The notes under the pieces: generated by a model
Told to the model about the DNA's origin: nothing
Database searches by the model: none
What the model saw: the letters and a program-made list of their open reading frames with translations, nothing else
Assembly (NCBI GenBank): GCA_016490735.1
Contig: JAEMWC010000051.1
Coordinates: 690,001-754,000 of the forward strand
DNA length: 64,000 nt
Direction of reading: 5' to 3'
DNA from: Pachyseris speciosa
Lineage: Eukaryota; Cnidaria; Anthozoa; Scleractinia; Pachyseridae
Made by a program: the position numbers and the translations under genes
Shown: one piece after another, positions 34,434 to 42,988 of the stretch
How positions within the stretch are numbered: position 1 is the stretch's first letter
Layout: each line of letters opens with the position of its first letter

Positions 34434-37400
34434 CAACATAATTTGCCAAGGGATAAAGATTTTGCAACTTTTATGGGTGGAAATGTCACTGACATAGAAA
34501 ACCTTACTTTCAAATAGCCGTTAAGAAGCAAATTAAAATCCAGTTTTTAACACCCTCAATTAGGTTGGTCGTAACCTTAAGCAGTAACGAACTCCACAAC
34601 ACTTACTTCATGCAGCCTTGAAACTGTACAGTAATGATGTCCGAGTTAATAATCATTCAAGTAAAATGAATTCAGATCTAGAAAGTAACATGAGCATTAT
34701 ACTCACTAAGTTGTTGTTGCTTGGATCGGTGTACTTCATAGTAGCAAATCTCCCTAATCCATCCTCATACACAAATATACGAAGAGGATCACAAGACGTC
34801 ACTAGCACATACACCCGCAAATCAAACTTGAATCCATCGATAAGAAAAGGTTTGGAAACATACTGCTGACAAACCATGTGTTCTCCAGGCTTCACATCCT
34901 GTATAAGTTACATATTAAAAGAATGATAGTTTAACAACTGAAAGAGTTGCTGGCTTTTCATGTGGAAATTGCAATGAGAGATATTAAAACCTCATTATAA
35001 TATTAATTTATATTTTTCTGTATTACCTTTGGATTTTTGGTTAGAAAAATTCCTTTTCCTTGACTTCCACTGTCTGGTTTGAGAATAAAAGTTTTATTCT
35101 TCTTCTGTCGACAATAGGCTTGGAATTCGCCATAGCTAAAAAGTGAATAAATACAGATATACGTTAGAAACAACACTAAACAACAAACTAAATAATTTAT
35201 ACCTCACTCGTACAACAGTTGCATCATTCTCCCTACAACCATGTGGAGGATTGAAAGTATATCGGCAAGAAGAGTGATTCGAGCACTGGACCATAAAGCC
35301 TCACTTCCTTCCCAATACAGGGGACAGGAAAGAACAAGAACAAGAACATTGGCAGGTCCATGACATTCATGTATGACCTTTGAAAGCCTCACCTTTCTCA
35401 CATAATTTATTGCCTAGCACTTTACGTTGACAACATGTGAACATCTACAGTACTGCTCAAAAGTAAGTTGATAGTCTTGACTTGATCCTTAAAAACTTGA
35501 TTTGCGTGTCTTGAACGTCAAGACGTGAGTATCGAGGATCAAGAATTGAGCATTGAGAATCAAGAAACAAATATGCAAACCCGAAGAAGTTCAAAGTCTC
35601 TTGAAGAAACAACAATAGCCATTCACATGCAAACTTGAAATATTGGTACTTCGCATCTCAACCCCCAGCAAGATCAATTTATAATGTTGAATGTTTATCG
35701 TGTGCATGAAACAACGACATCTAAAGACTAAACCTTAAATCTCAGTTTGTGTGGTGTTCGCAAGTATACTGGATGTTCTGTTTACATATACATACTGGCT
35801 AATTCATTTTGAATGAGACCAAAAACGAGTAGGAAAGAACTGCATGTTTTGTTATCGCATCTGACCAAAGCCGCATTGCCTTTTTGAAATTTACCTACGA
35901 AAGGAACAGAATTAAATCGAAACTTCTTGTCTTTGAAATGCTTTTTGCAAAAAATAAAACCTCTGGCACCCAGGGTAATCGGTTCATGACCGTATCACTG
36001 TACTGTTTTTAACTGACCAGATCCGCATAAACAACACTCAATTGCAAAGAAATGACTCTTTTTTAGACGGCGCATCATAAACAGTTTTACATCGAATTTC
36101 AGCCTGGAAGAAAGAGTATTTTGCTGTTTCAATTGTCTCTGTACGCCTTGCAGAACCGGAGATATCACTATTTTATGTTTGCCGTAACGCAGAAAATCTT
36201 CGCTCGCTAGTGGTACTAAAAGTAGCAACACAATTAAAATTTTACTTGCAAAGAATTTATAACTCTTTTTTAGACAGCGCATCATAAACAGTTTTATATC
36301 AAATTTCAGCCTTGAAGAAAGCATATTTTGCCATTTTAATTGTCTCTGTACGCCTTGTAGAACCAGAGATATCACTATTTTATGTTTGCCATGACGCTGA
36401 AAATTCACGCTTGTTGCTGCATGCTAAAAATAACAACATAATGGACTTTGCAGCTATTCTTTTCTCCACACCAAATGTTCGGCTAAAATTCACAGCTTTG
36501 AAAATTCATTCATTTGAAATTTCGAAAAATGTAACACTGCTTCTTCAAAATTTCGAAAGAGTTTGTGAATTTTCGCCACCATATCTGCAAAATTTCATGC
36601 CGTGCGATACAAAATTTTGCTCGAAATTTTGATGAATGGTATGTACAGTGTACAGTGCTTTCAAGTGTGGTCATTTTTTCGACAAGCTCATTAGTTTCTT
36701 GACTTGAAACTCAAAAGATTTGCCTTGAAGGTCTCGAAACTTGACTCAAGACTCGAGAATCAAGTTTCTAGACTTGAGGATCGAGACGCGAGGGACTGTC
36801 TACTTACTTTTGAGCGGTACTGTATTCCTGTGTCAAACCGTGTGGGAAAAATTTCTTACAGTCAAAAAACAAGGACTGGATCTTAAGAGAAGTTGCTGCC
36901 ATCAAGACTTATAACCCTAAAACTTTAAGGGTTGAGCGGGGAGGGAGCGAGAGTTTATCAATTATACTAAAACAACAGCACCTGGACTAGAGAGGATGGT
37001 TAAATCATTTAATTACAAACCACCAACAATTACTTACTCTGCTGGTAGGCACCACGTCTTGGGAAATACTGCATAATCCTTAGGAAATTGCTTCCATAAA
37101 CGGTTCATATTTCTCGCAAGCAGATCTTTGCGACATATTTCACTCATCCCAGGGAAATGGTTGATTTTCTGTTCAATTTTGAGCAACAAAATTTATTAAA
37201 AAAAAAAAAGACAAAATTGGTTACCATTTGAAACGATAAGTAATTATCCTCTCTAGGTCGATTTCTATTTGTTTAGTTACAATCCTCTTCTAAAAGCGTG
37301 TCATAATTAACTTTACAAGATTATACAAACATACCTAAGCTTATTAATAAATTATTGTCGATTGGATGCCGCCAGTGATGTAAAGTAACATACACGTAGC

Positions 37401-38713
37401 TTAGGCACGAAAACCATATCTGATAGGACATTCAAAACAATGATTTCGGCACAGTTTTTGCGTCAGAGCGATGCTGGGCCACTGCAGTCTTGTAAGTGAA
37501 TCGTCACATATCGGATGGGTTTTTGTGACAAACAAAGAATCAAACTGAAACGGAAATCAACAACGAGGAGCGAGGATTGGATTCTAGTGGAAAGATGGCG
37601 GCGGTTTTGGGCCACTTCTGTTCACACCAGGCCGGAGTATTTTTCACAACGGCATAAAATGCTATCCAGCATAGTGTAGACATAGCCTTACGAAAAGTTT
37701 CCTGGACTTTAAATTTACTTTCATGATGAGAAAAACCAAATGTTAGATAGATAGGCTTACACCTAATGGGCCGCAGAAGTGGAGTAAAGTATAAAGTTTA
37801 CTGTAAAAAAAAAGATCAAAACATGATCATGACATATCGCGCCGGTATCAAACTATAAACGTGTAACTTCATTTGCAAAAGGCTCGAATACTAAAAACTT
37901 TTCAGCGAATACAATTTGCACTGCTCAATTGTTGTATCAAAGTGTTATTTAAACGTAAAAAGGGGAAACTCTATAGTAACCTATAATTACTCTCAGAAGC
38001 TTAAACTGGTCTCAAACTGGTCTCGAACAATTAAGCGCAACACGATCGTGAGTTTCCATTCTAAAGCTCGAGATCAACAAGCCACTTGAAAATTCGGTTT
38101 GCCTACCTAGCTTTCTAACGTACAAAACATATTATAGTTGTAAAGTTTATATTTCAATCCAACCTGATAGCGTTTCATTTCCATGCATCGTTCCAGAGCA
38201 ACAGAGCAATCAGTCCAAAACAATGTCCAGTCTTCGTCTTCTCCAACCTCTTTCATCCCAAATCGCTTCGTCACCCTACGAACTGTCGAAGGCAAATCGA
38301 AACAAAACTATAAGATCCACAATTCTTAATCGTAGCATAGGAGAAGTGAACGACTTTTACAAATTTGACCGTCCTCACCGCTTTCATACTTGCAGTTTGT
38401 CAAGCACGCATTCATCCATCTGAAGAAATTTACAAAGAACAGTGTCAAACCAGTTCATTGTTACAGAGCAAATTCGAATAACCTATTCTCAAATAGGAGT
38501 GCAATATTTTGGTCTTTGAGTAGCTTACTTCTTTTTCTTCCTTTTCGCCTTAGCTTTCTTCGGTGTAGCAGCTCGTTCGTCCGTTGTTGTTTCGGCGACT
38601 TGCTCGCGAACATCTTCCCCTCCACTATCCTCACCCTCACACTCGCTATCACCATGGAAGCTTGCATCACTATCGTTATCACTGACTTCTCCCTCTAATT
38701 CATTGTCAGCCAT
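20329..38713 (-). CDS. TTLL13: Tubulin polyglutamylase, TTLL6/TTLL13 type, complete 17-exon gene
   Basis: The spliced frame is 2757 nt (918 residues), and all seventeen exons join in matching phase. The TTL catalytic domain covers about residues 62-370. Motifs in order: KEVGEDEDWTLFWTDCS, KINHFPGMSEICRKDLLARN, FILKPDSGSQGKGIFL (ATP-grasp loop), ISKPFLIDG-type and KFDLRVYVLVTSCDPLR, MHLTNYAVNKHS, and FEILGFDILLDKKLKAWVLE followed by VNHSPSF. The C-terminal half (Ser/Gly/Ala-rich, about 430 residues) carries EEEELERITCLLQRDNLIRG, as in vertebrate TTLL13, and ends QRARG...QLELREN. Such enzymes add glutamate chains to tubulin C-terminal tails on cilia and basal bodies. TTLL6 and TTLL13 are close paralogues; TNCKYES and the EEEELER block favour TTLL13. 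The introns carry many transposons, yet the reading frame is intact. Confidence 0.9.
21205..22180. mobile_element. TIR element, 976 bp, TA-flanked, in TTLL intron 16
   Basis: The ends GGGACTTTAAGCAAATCGCT and its exact complement are followed by ACGGCGAC and, less exactly, CTACGGCGG. TA flanks both ends (21203-21204, 22181-22182). No transposase frame was recognised, so it is non-autonomous. Confidence 0.65.
22357..22408 (-). CDS. TTLL13: TTLL exon 16 (52 nt)
   Basis: Acceptor TTTTCCAG, donor AAAG|GTAAAT. Encodes STKAQRARGATNNMRLK, a basic segment near the C-terminus. Its phase fits exons 15 and 17. Confidence 0.8.
22565..23391 (-). CDS. TTLL13: TTLL exon 15, large Ser/Gly/Ala-rich exon
   Basis: Acceptor TTTTGCAG, donor CTGAG|GTACTA (phase 2), 827 nt. 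Low-complexity, probably unstructured. Contains the basic clusters SLTRNDRRALASVG and HAALRRRTLSATG. Reading through the donor gives a stop two codons later, so the 3' exons below are needed for the proper end. Confidence 0.82.
23866..24066 (-). CDS. TTLL13: TTLL exon 14
   Basis: Acceptor TATTTTAG, donor CACTCG|GTGAGT in phase 0 (this donor, rather than the run-on frame to 23749, joins exon 15). Encodes SEEEELERITCLLQRDNLIR and GLGVVEFVYKLLH, matching the EEEELER...LIRSLGIVE block of TTLL13. Confidence 0.85.
25232..25470. mobile_element. MITE, 239 bp, in TTLL intron 13
   Basis: The ends GGGCCCGGTTGTTCAAAAGC and, inverted, GCTTTCGAACAACCGGGCCC are followed by CGATTAAC on both arms and the inner words AATCCAAAATTAAG / CTAATCCTGGATTAAG. 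No target duplication stands out. Confidence 0.65.
25512..25689 (-). CDS. TTLL13: TTLL exon 13
   Basis: Acceptor CCTTGTAG, donor GAG|GTATGT. Encodes a glutamine/glutamate-rich helix (REQIIAKQQEEETARLK) followed by a basic Ser/Pro/Arg-rich segment (SPHSRRPRRPPVRK). Confidence 0.88.
25949..26056 (-). CDS. TTLL13: TTLL exon 12
   Basis: Acceptor TGACTTAAG, donor GCGAG|GTAAGT. Encodes RIYPEGNEEKYAVFFENSCS and LFQETAASKARIECAR, conserved in TTLL6 and TTLL13. Confidence 0.9.
26210..26631 (+). repeat. Candidate LTR of a BEL/Pao-type retrotransposon
   Basis: A T/C-rich stretch begins TGTTAATTG and ends CGTTACA (TG...CA). It is followed immediately by TTGGGTCAAC, a possible primer-binding site, and by the start of a gag-like frame at 26649. 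No second LTR is visible, so the boundaries are inferred. Confidence 0.4.
26649..27681 (+). pseudogene. BEL/Pao gag (DUF1759-like) relic with an internal 385-bp duplication
   Basis: The frame starts MDKDSQIQADQVGEDDE and contains RPKRSTKPTEKGK. After stops and frame changes it has KFTGDPLEYSSFVTSFESQI, EEYLEGELKELIKGCLHLDE and YIKWG-type sequence. Gag proteins of BEL/Pao elements have the same sequence order (FxGDPxxYxxFxxxF...L.GxA..LI.G). The segment from KFTGDP onward occurs twice in tandem. It lies in TTLL intron 11 in antisense orientation and cannot code. Confidence 0.6.
26914..27681 (+). repeat. Tandem duplication, two copies of 385 bp
   Basis: Copy 1 (26914-27298) and copy 2 (27299-27681) start at CCAGTAGAGCCTTCTTTC and end at ACTGAAACCTAACAA. 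They differ at only a handful of positions, so the duplication is recent compared with the decay of the gag frame. Confidence 0.85.
27726..27803 (-). CDS. TTLL13: TTLL exon 11
   Basis: Donor TACAG|GTAAGA is clear. The acceptor is either GAAG (start 27803) or GGAG (start 27800); both keep phase. Encodes CDNQFQYTEWLKKYEDAHLG-KYR, matching the YEDSHLGKYR stretch of TTLL13. Confidence 0.82.
28479..28660 (-). CDS. TTLL13: TTLL exon 10
   Basis: Acceptor TTGACAG, donor AATAG|GTAAGT (phase 2). Encodes VNHSPSFTTDSRLDKEIKDG then LMFDALNLLNFGACDRRKIL, completing the TTL domain, followed by a charged helix. Confidence 0.92.
28990..29398. mobile_element. TA-flanked mariner-like MITE, 409 bp, in TTLL intron 9
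   Basis: The ends CAGTAAAAACCTGCAACTAA and its complement lie between TA dinucleotides (28988-28989, 29399-29400). The words AATAGGTTCTT and TTTTAGGCTA recur inside in both orientations. It starts only 45 bases downstream of the exon 9 donor. A decayed relative is at 48509-48928. Confidence 0.7.
29443..29595 (-). CDS. TTLL13: TTLL exon 9, catalytic block
   Basis: Acceptor TTTTCCAG, donor GAG|GTAAAT, 51 codons. Encodes DVIIKTLITAHPILKHNYRT and FEILGFDILLDKKLKAWVLE, containing the metal/ATP acidic residues (D of GFD and the final E of LEVN). Confidence 0.92.
29853..30190 (+). mobile_element. tRNA-derived SINE-like repeat in TTLL intron 8
   Basis: An A box (TGGCTCAGTTGGTAGAGC) and a B box (GGGTTCAGACCCC) are 40-odd bases apart, as in a tRNA. 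A non-tRNA body (TGTGTTCAACATCTGC, GACGTTAAGCCGTTGG) follows. The right end is not defined. Confidence 0.6.
30340..30412 (-). CDS. TTLL13: TTLL exon 8
   Basis: Acceptor TTTGTAG, donor GAG|GTAAGG. Encodes RITTVNKWFEDNGYDVKEIW-ASIE, the linker before the catalytic block. Confidence 0.88.
30975..31110 (-). mobile_element. Degenerate minus-strand copy of the 17.5-kb SINE
   Basis: Contains the complements of GGGATGGCACAGTGGTGAG, GTTGAGTTTGTTATTG and TTTTTCTCCGGGTACTCC, in the order expected for an inverted copy of the SINE at 17484-17750. The B box is eroded. Confidence 0.65.
31648..32111 (+). pseudogene. RecQ-like helicase N-terminal fragment, copy 2
   Basis: From ATG 31648 the product contains KDITPVQKKAIIAFLNKRD (motif 0 with its Q), FVCLPTGYGKSLIFQLA (Walker A) and LVLVLSSLNSLIKDQI (motif Ia). 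At about 31955 the frame shifts by one base, then continues GGIKAIKIEGDFLSLEGIE and IAYVSPEHIGAF (motif Ib region, SPE). It stops at 32111 before the DExH box. It is clearly related to the fragment at 9245 but not a recent copy of it. Confidence 0.75.
32060..32218 (-). pseudogene. N-terminal piece of a second gene in RecQ element copy 2
   Basis: Reading leftward from the right TIR, the frame starts MCDLTQQTGLLVKFASSQQT and contains IKVSDVRDEIYS. It is cut off at the junction with the helicase fragment. VSDVRDEI is reminiscent of VSDLRNRI in the cysteine-rich gene of copy 1, but the match is too short to prove relationship. Confidence 0.3.
32395..32480 (-). CDS. TTLL13: TTLL exon 7
   Basis: Acceptor TTTGCAG, donor AAAAG|GTAAAA (phase 2). 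Encodes DDICMHLTNYAVNKHSKDF, the conserved HLTNYxxNK motif. A RecQ-carrying transposon begins only 63 bases into the following intron. Confidence 0.92.
32740..33052 (-). mobile_element. Inverted fragment of the piggyBac-like family, with an unoccupied RecQ-element site
   Basis: The minus strand matches 8813-9077 joined directly to 10932-10960, with TTAA outside the intact end (33053-33056). At 32782-32790 it has a single CCAAATCCT where the 8.8-kb copy has the 1845-bp insertion. The other end of the piggyBac-like element is missing. Confidence 0.75.
34387..34430. repeat. (TA)n and T-rich microsatellite
   Basis: About fifteen TA units are followed by a run of T, in TTLL intron 6. Confidence 0.8.
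34707..34898 (-). CDS. TTLL13: TTLL exon 6
   Basis: Acceptor TATACAG, donor TTA|GTGAGT, 64 codons in phase 0. Encodes DVKPGEHMVCQQYVSKPFL then IDGFKFDLRVYVLVTSCDPL, part of the ATP- and substrate-binding core. Confidence 0.92.
35027..35135 (-). CDS. TTLL13: TTLL exon 5, ATP-grasp loop
   Basis: Acceptor TTTTTAG, donor AAG|GTAATA. Encodes YGEFQAYCRQKKNK and TFILKPDSGSQGKGIFLTK, the nucleotide-binding loop. Confidence 0.9.
35448..36822. mobile_element. TA-flanked Tc1/mariner-like element, 1375 bp, in TTLL intron 4
   Basis: The ends CAGTACTGCTCAAAAGTAAG and its near complement lie between TA dinucleotides (35446-35447, 36823-36824). Arm interiors repeat CTTGA-rich words (GACTTGATCC, GAATCAAG). 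The core has a two-copy tandem repeat of about 207 bp (roughly 36040-36450), where ATCATAAACAGTTTTA and GTCTCTGTACGCCTTG recur. No transposase frame. Confidence 0.65.
37038..37168 (-). CDS. TTLL13: TTLL exon 4
   Basis: Acceptor GAACAG, donor GCAGA|GTAAGT (phase 2). Encodes KINHFPGMSEICRKDLLARN followed by MNRLWKQFPKDYAVFPKTWC and LPA, a hallmark of the TTLL6/13 group. Confidence 0.9.
38164..38282 (-). CDS. TTLL13: TTLL exon 3
   Basis: Acceptor CGACAG, donor CAG|GTTGGA. Encodes VRRVTKRFGMKEVGEDEDW and TLFWTDCSVALERCMEMKRY, the start of the TTL domain. Confidence 0.9.
38379..38419 (-). CDS. TTLL13: TTLL exon 2 (41 nt)
   Basis: TTTCTTCAG acceptor and GTGAGG donor. Encodes WMNACLTNCKYES; TNCKYES is shared with vertebrate TTLL13. 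It supplies the one base that completes the phase-2 codon of exon 1 and leaves phase 1. Confidence 0.85.
38529..38713 (-). CDS. TTLL13: TTLL exon 1
   Basis: Starts at ATG 38713 with an acidic N-terminus (MADNELEGEVSDNDSD) and ends in a Lys/Arg tract (KAKAKRKKK), as in TTLL13. Donor AA|GTAAGC, phase 2. Confidence 0.85.
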
Positions 38714-39609
38714 AACGAACTCTTTACCCTTCCTTGGTGATGGAACAAAGAGACGAAATTGTTCACGCCTTCGAAATTACTCCGTTTTGGAAGCCATATT
38801 TGATTGTCGTTTGGTTTATGTCGCCAGGTTTCAGTATAGCAACCAACTTGGTTTCTGATTGGTCAGTCCGTTGCTATGAAACTTCTTTTCTTTACTAGTG
38901 CCCAGTTTCTGCGCAGAAAAATCTTTGCCTTTAGACAGTCTTTCAAACAAAACTGGAATACTTTAGCAAGGACCACCGTTGCAAAATAGAAGAGCCGGAT
39001 CCTGTAATAGATCTAACCAGCTATAAAATTTTAAACTAGAAACGGTAAAAAAACAAAACAAAAAAACAAGAAAGGCTGGTTACACGGCAAGGAATATATA
39101 TATTTAAACCAATATTTCGGGAGGCAATATCATCAGGGTACCGAAATATTGGTTTAAATATATATATAAGGTCCGAGGAGACAATTACACATTGTCTCCT
39201 CGGACCTTACCATAAAAAAAATAAGGCCACACTGTGTATGTGTTGTACAGTAAAAATATCTGTTCCCAGTGTGGTCAGGAGCCCATGAATAGGAGCTTCA
39301 CTCTCCCATACAAGCCCTTTGAGTCAACCTTTGCGCGTATCTTTTCTATTTTTAGAACGCTGCGGGTTTCTAAATTCGCACGCACTGTTAAGAATTCCCA
39401 AGAGAAGGATCGGGACAACGTACTCACCACCTTTGGCCACAATTTTATTACGGATGCTTGTGTGCGGAAGTTACTGGAAACAGATTTTCCCAGTAAATTT
39501 GAGCCTCCTGCAGAAAAAAACAGTTCTAAAAATAGAAAGATACGCGCAACAGTTGACTCAAGGAAACAGTGCATATGGAGGCTCCTACTTATGGGCTCCT
39601 GGTGTGGTT

Positions 39610-39681
39610 GGTTCAGTGGCCTAGTGGTTAAGGCATCCGACCGATAATCTGGTGACCCAGGTTCGATTCCTGGCTGAGCCA
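39610..39681 (+). tRNA. tRNA-Ile(GAT)-like sequence, possibly a tRNA-derived repeat
   Basis: A full cloverleaf can be drawn: acceptor GGTTCAG/CTGAGCC with one G-U pair, D stem GCCT/AGGC, anticodon loop CCGATAA (anticodon GAT), and T arm CAGG-TTCGATT-CCTG. The anticodon stem TCCGA/TCTGG has one C-T mismatch. A and B boxes are good. Its place inside a TIR element and the mismatch suggest a pseudo-tRNA or SINE head rather than a working gene. Confidence 0.5.
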
Positions 39682-40680
39682 CATTTTCACTTAATTACTT
39701 AGTTGTTGATTTCTGTTCCCAAATTAACCTTGTCTGTTTTTATTTCTCAGAAATCCCTAATGAATCGCCATTCCAAACGGGAATAGGCTGGTGATCCTAA
39801 GTAATTAAGGCAATCAGTTGCTAATATATCCCCTCCCTACGTTACTGTACTATATCAGGAGCCGCTCCTGACTATATATATATATATATAGGATCACCAG
39901 GATCACCAGCGTATTCCCGTTTGGATGGTGATTCATTATGGATTTCTGAGAAATACAAACAGACAATGTACGTATTCTTCTCCGGGTAACCAGCCTTGCT
40001 TGTTTTTTACCGTTTTCTAGCTTTCAGACAAAGTACAAAGCCTACATTGCAGACGTAATCTAACCCCTACTAGGTTAGATTACGCAAGCTGCAGGGTATT
40101 GAACGAGGCGAGAGGACAGAATCTAGTTTTTAAAAAAACTAATAGAAAGAAACTGTTTGCGGTAAATAACCTTGGAAGATGAGACATAACACCATCAGAA
40201 ATCCTGGGAGGGAGGGACACAATTTCCTGACTTTCCTCCTCCCCTGAAAAAAATTCTGCAAAGTTTGAAATTGTGCAAGAAATTATTTGAAGTTAAATTG
40301 TCTAACCCAACAAAATCGACGTTGCTATGAGCCACTGAGCTCGGAAAATGAATTATAAAACGCTCGCGGGTGTAAGGTTTTGATTCCTTCGTTACTGAAA
40401 GCTCGAAAAGTAAAAAGAGGCGTGACACGTAGGGCCTACTGTAACAGGCTTATTCAACTGAAACAAATATCTGTTCCGTTTATCTCAGACAAATTATCAA
40501 AAGCAAGTTCCTCCTCTTCTCAGATATAGATTTCGTTAGTTTTTTAGTACCTTGATGAATTTTTTTTAATTTGGCAAGCGTTTTATACTCCGCGTAACAT
40601 TTGGCTTGTTGCATGTGCGGTGAATTTACTAGCTCTTTGATCTTCATAAAGTCGTTGTCGATTCAGCATACGTCGATGTA

Positions 40681-40716
40681 ATAATGATGATAATGATGAT
40701 GATGATGATGATGATT
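40681..40716. repeat. (GAT)n microsatellite
   Basis: A run of GATGATGAT units with minor interruptions. Confidence 0.75.
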
Positions 40717-41950
40717 GGCTTAAATTAGCATTTGAATACGATCAAATTCGCCTTACATGTGCATCTAAAACCTATATATAAAATTACATTTATGAAGTAA
40801 AGATACAAGTAAATCAAGCGGTGACAAATTGGCCTCAAGTAACGAACGTCTGACCCATAACTTAACAGAAACCTAAGCTTCACAAAACAAGAGCAAAGCG
40901 ACATTTTAAGCTGGAACTGTTGAACTGTACGAGTTGACCCAGAGAGTTTCTCCAAAGGTCTGATAGTCAGCACGGTCGTTACTAATTGAGCCTTATCATC
41001 GCTTGCAATTTGATTACAACCACGTATGCTCTATAGTGGGGTAGTGGAATACATAAATAAGTAACTCCGAAGTATTTAAGGCTTTCCGAAAACTACTTGT
41101 AAAACGTCAAAGACAAGCAAGGCTGGTTATACGGCGATGAAGATATGTTTAAATGTACATTCCTCGAGCCGTATAACCAGCCTTGCTTGTTTTTTTACCG
41201 TGTTTTTAGTTTTACATTTTTTTAGCTCGGGTTAGATCTATTACAGGATCCCGCTATTTTACAACGGTGGTCCTTGCTAAAGTACACCAAATTTATTGGT
41301 TGAGGTATATTGCACTGCACGAAAAATAAAATAACAATACTTGTGCCAAAGGAGCAAAATACTGAGTGTTTTTAAGACCTACAACCTGAAATCTACCCAC
41401 AAGTAGAAACTGAACCTGCCGGGGTCTGAACCCCATTGGTATGGCGTTTTTCGGGGTCCTTTACGGCATTGTATCAATTCCTTTTCCGATTACATCAGAT
41501 TTTGATTTTGATTATGACATTTTTAGCTGACATTTTTAGACATTTTTAGACATTTTACTTTGGACTTGGTGCCGTAAATATCGTTTTAGTTAGTTGCAAT
41601 TGGCTTTGATCGTGTTAGTGAAATGGCAAATAAGGAGTTTTAGTTAATATAATTTAAAGTATTAGCTGGAAGAGCTCTTAAGGTTCTGGTCCGAATCGTT
41701 TCTTCAGTTGCACAAGCCGCTTTTTAACCTTGATTAAGTTTCTGCAAGTTTACGAGAGTTTCACAATTAATTGCATTTTTTTTCTATTTTAAGGACGCGG
41801 TCAAAGCATTCTCTTTTTAATTTTGAAGCCTGCTGATTCGATTTCTTGCCAGCAGCTGTGTTTGTTGCAATTGTTTTCGTTTTTTGAGTAACTATTCTCT
41901 AGACGCTATGCAATAATGGCTGCCTTTAAGGCGGGGCTTATGCGGGACTT

Positions 41951-42755
41951 AACCTAAACACCGTTTTTGCGTCTCTGAACATCAATTTAACGTTAATATC
42001 TCGGTCGCGTTTCAAGCAATCCAGAATCTCTATGCTCATCCCACGAAGCTGTATTGTGGGATATTTTGTGAAAATTTTAGTGATTTTTGGGCATATTTGG
42101 GAAGAGATACTTTTTCTAGAAGGATTTGTTAAATTTAGGGAAATAGGGAATATCGAAGATTCAATGAAGGTTTAAAATTGGAATTTGAAGTGGAAAATTA
42201 GTAAATGGACACCAAAACAGTTCCACAGTAACCTACTGTGCCCTTGTGGGGTGTCAGCTGTCTGGTGGCGTTTCAAAACATTTTTGTACATTTTAATCCC
42301 ATCTTTAAACTCCTTAAAATTTCACTCCAATTTACCTTAAGTACCACCTTGACCTAAACATCGTTTTTTAGCCGTTTAACATTTATTTCACGTTGATATC
42401 TCGTTTGCGCGTTTCAAGCAATCAAAAATCCCTCTGCTCATCTCACGAAGCTTAGTTGTGGGATATTTTGTGAAATTTTTGGAGATTTTTGGATATATTT
42501 GGGAAGAGATAATTTTTCTCAAGGATTAGTTAAATTTAGGGAAATAGGAAATTTGGAAGATTTGATAAAGATTTAAAATTGGAATTTGAAGTGGAAAATT
42601 AGTAGATGGACACCAAAACAGTTCCCCAGTACACTGCAGTGCCCTTGTGGGGTGGCAACTAACTGGAAGTGTTTCAAAACATTTTTACACCATTACAATC
42701 TCTTCCTCAAACTCCTTCAAATTTCACACAAATTCACGTTTGCCCCCACCTTAAG
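41951..42755. repeat. Tandem duplication, two diverged copies of about 400 bp
   Basis: Copy 1 from 41951 and copy 2 from 42351 share CGTTTCAAGCAAT, GGGATATTTTGTGAAA, GGAATTTGAAGTGGAAAA and GCCCTTGTGGGGT in the same order at a 400-base offset. The copies have diverged visibly and neither codes. Confidence 0.75.
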
Positions 42756-42946
42756 GCAGATAATTAGAAAGCTTCCATTACTCGGTGCTAAACGCGGCTT
42801 TTAACATGTTAATATAAGAGTGAAAAAAAAAACATTCGTGCAAAATGAACTTCCCCATCTCTGCTTGAGCACTTGCGCTAAGTTCAAAGTTTCTGATAGC
42901 TGAGTTAATCTTTTGTCTCACGATTGAGTCACAAAGATGTGGATCG

Positions 42947-42988
42947 CGACGTTTAATTCGACCGCTATACTGCTGGTCTTCATCAGGC
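42947..42988 (-). ncRNA. Hammerhead-ribozyme-like motif, 3' end of the Penelope element
   Basis: Minus strand: CTGATGA, stem II (AGACC...GGTC), then CGAATTAAACGTC, where an active core would have CGAAACGTC. A small insertion has damaged the GAAA box. The two TGA triplets of CCTGATGA are also the stop codons of the upstream frame. Confidence 0.5.

Larger units (their letters stand above)
38961..41282. mobile_element. TA-flanked TIR element, 2322 bp
   Basis: The ends CTTTAGCAAGGACCACCGTT and its complement, with TA outside (38959-38960, 41283-41284), extend to arms of about 130 bp including ATCCTGTAATAGATCTAACC and, further in, GGCTGGTTA.ACGGC. The core holds smaller inverted repeats (39275-39605 with GGAGCCCAT.A.TAGGAGC, and 39120-39215) and a tRNA-like sequence. 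No transposase was found. Confidence 0.6.

Noticed and set aside
35995..36408. 137-codon minus-strand frame with internal repeats (GKHKIVIS..LQGVQRQLK)
   Set aside because: The repetition comes from a 207-bp tandem DNA repeat inside a mariner-like element, not from a protein repeat.
38283..38307. Alternative start of TTLL exon 3 after TTATAG
   Set aside because: It gives the wrong phase with the upstream exon; the ACAG acceptor at 38282 joins the 41-nt exon 2 and restores the conserved CKYESVRR sequence.
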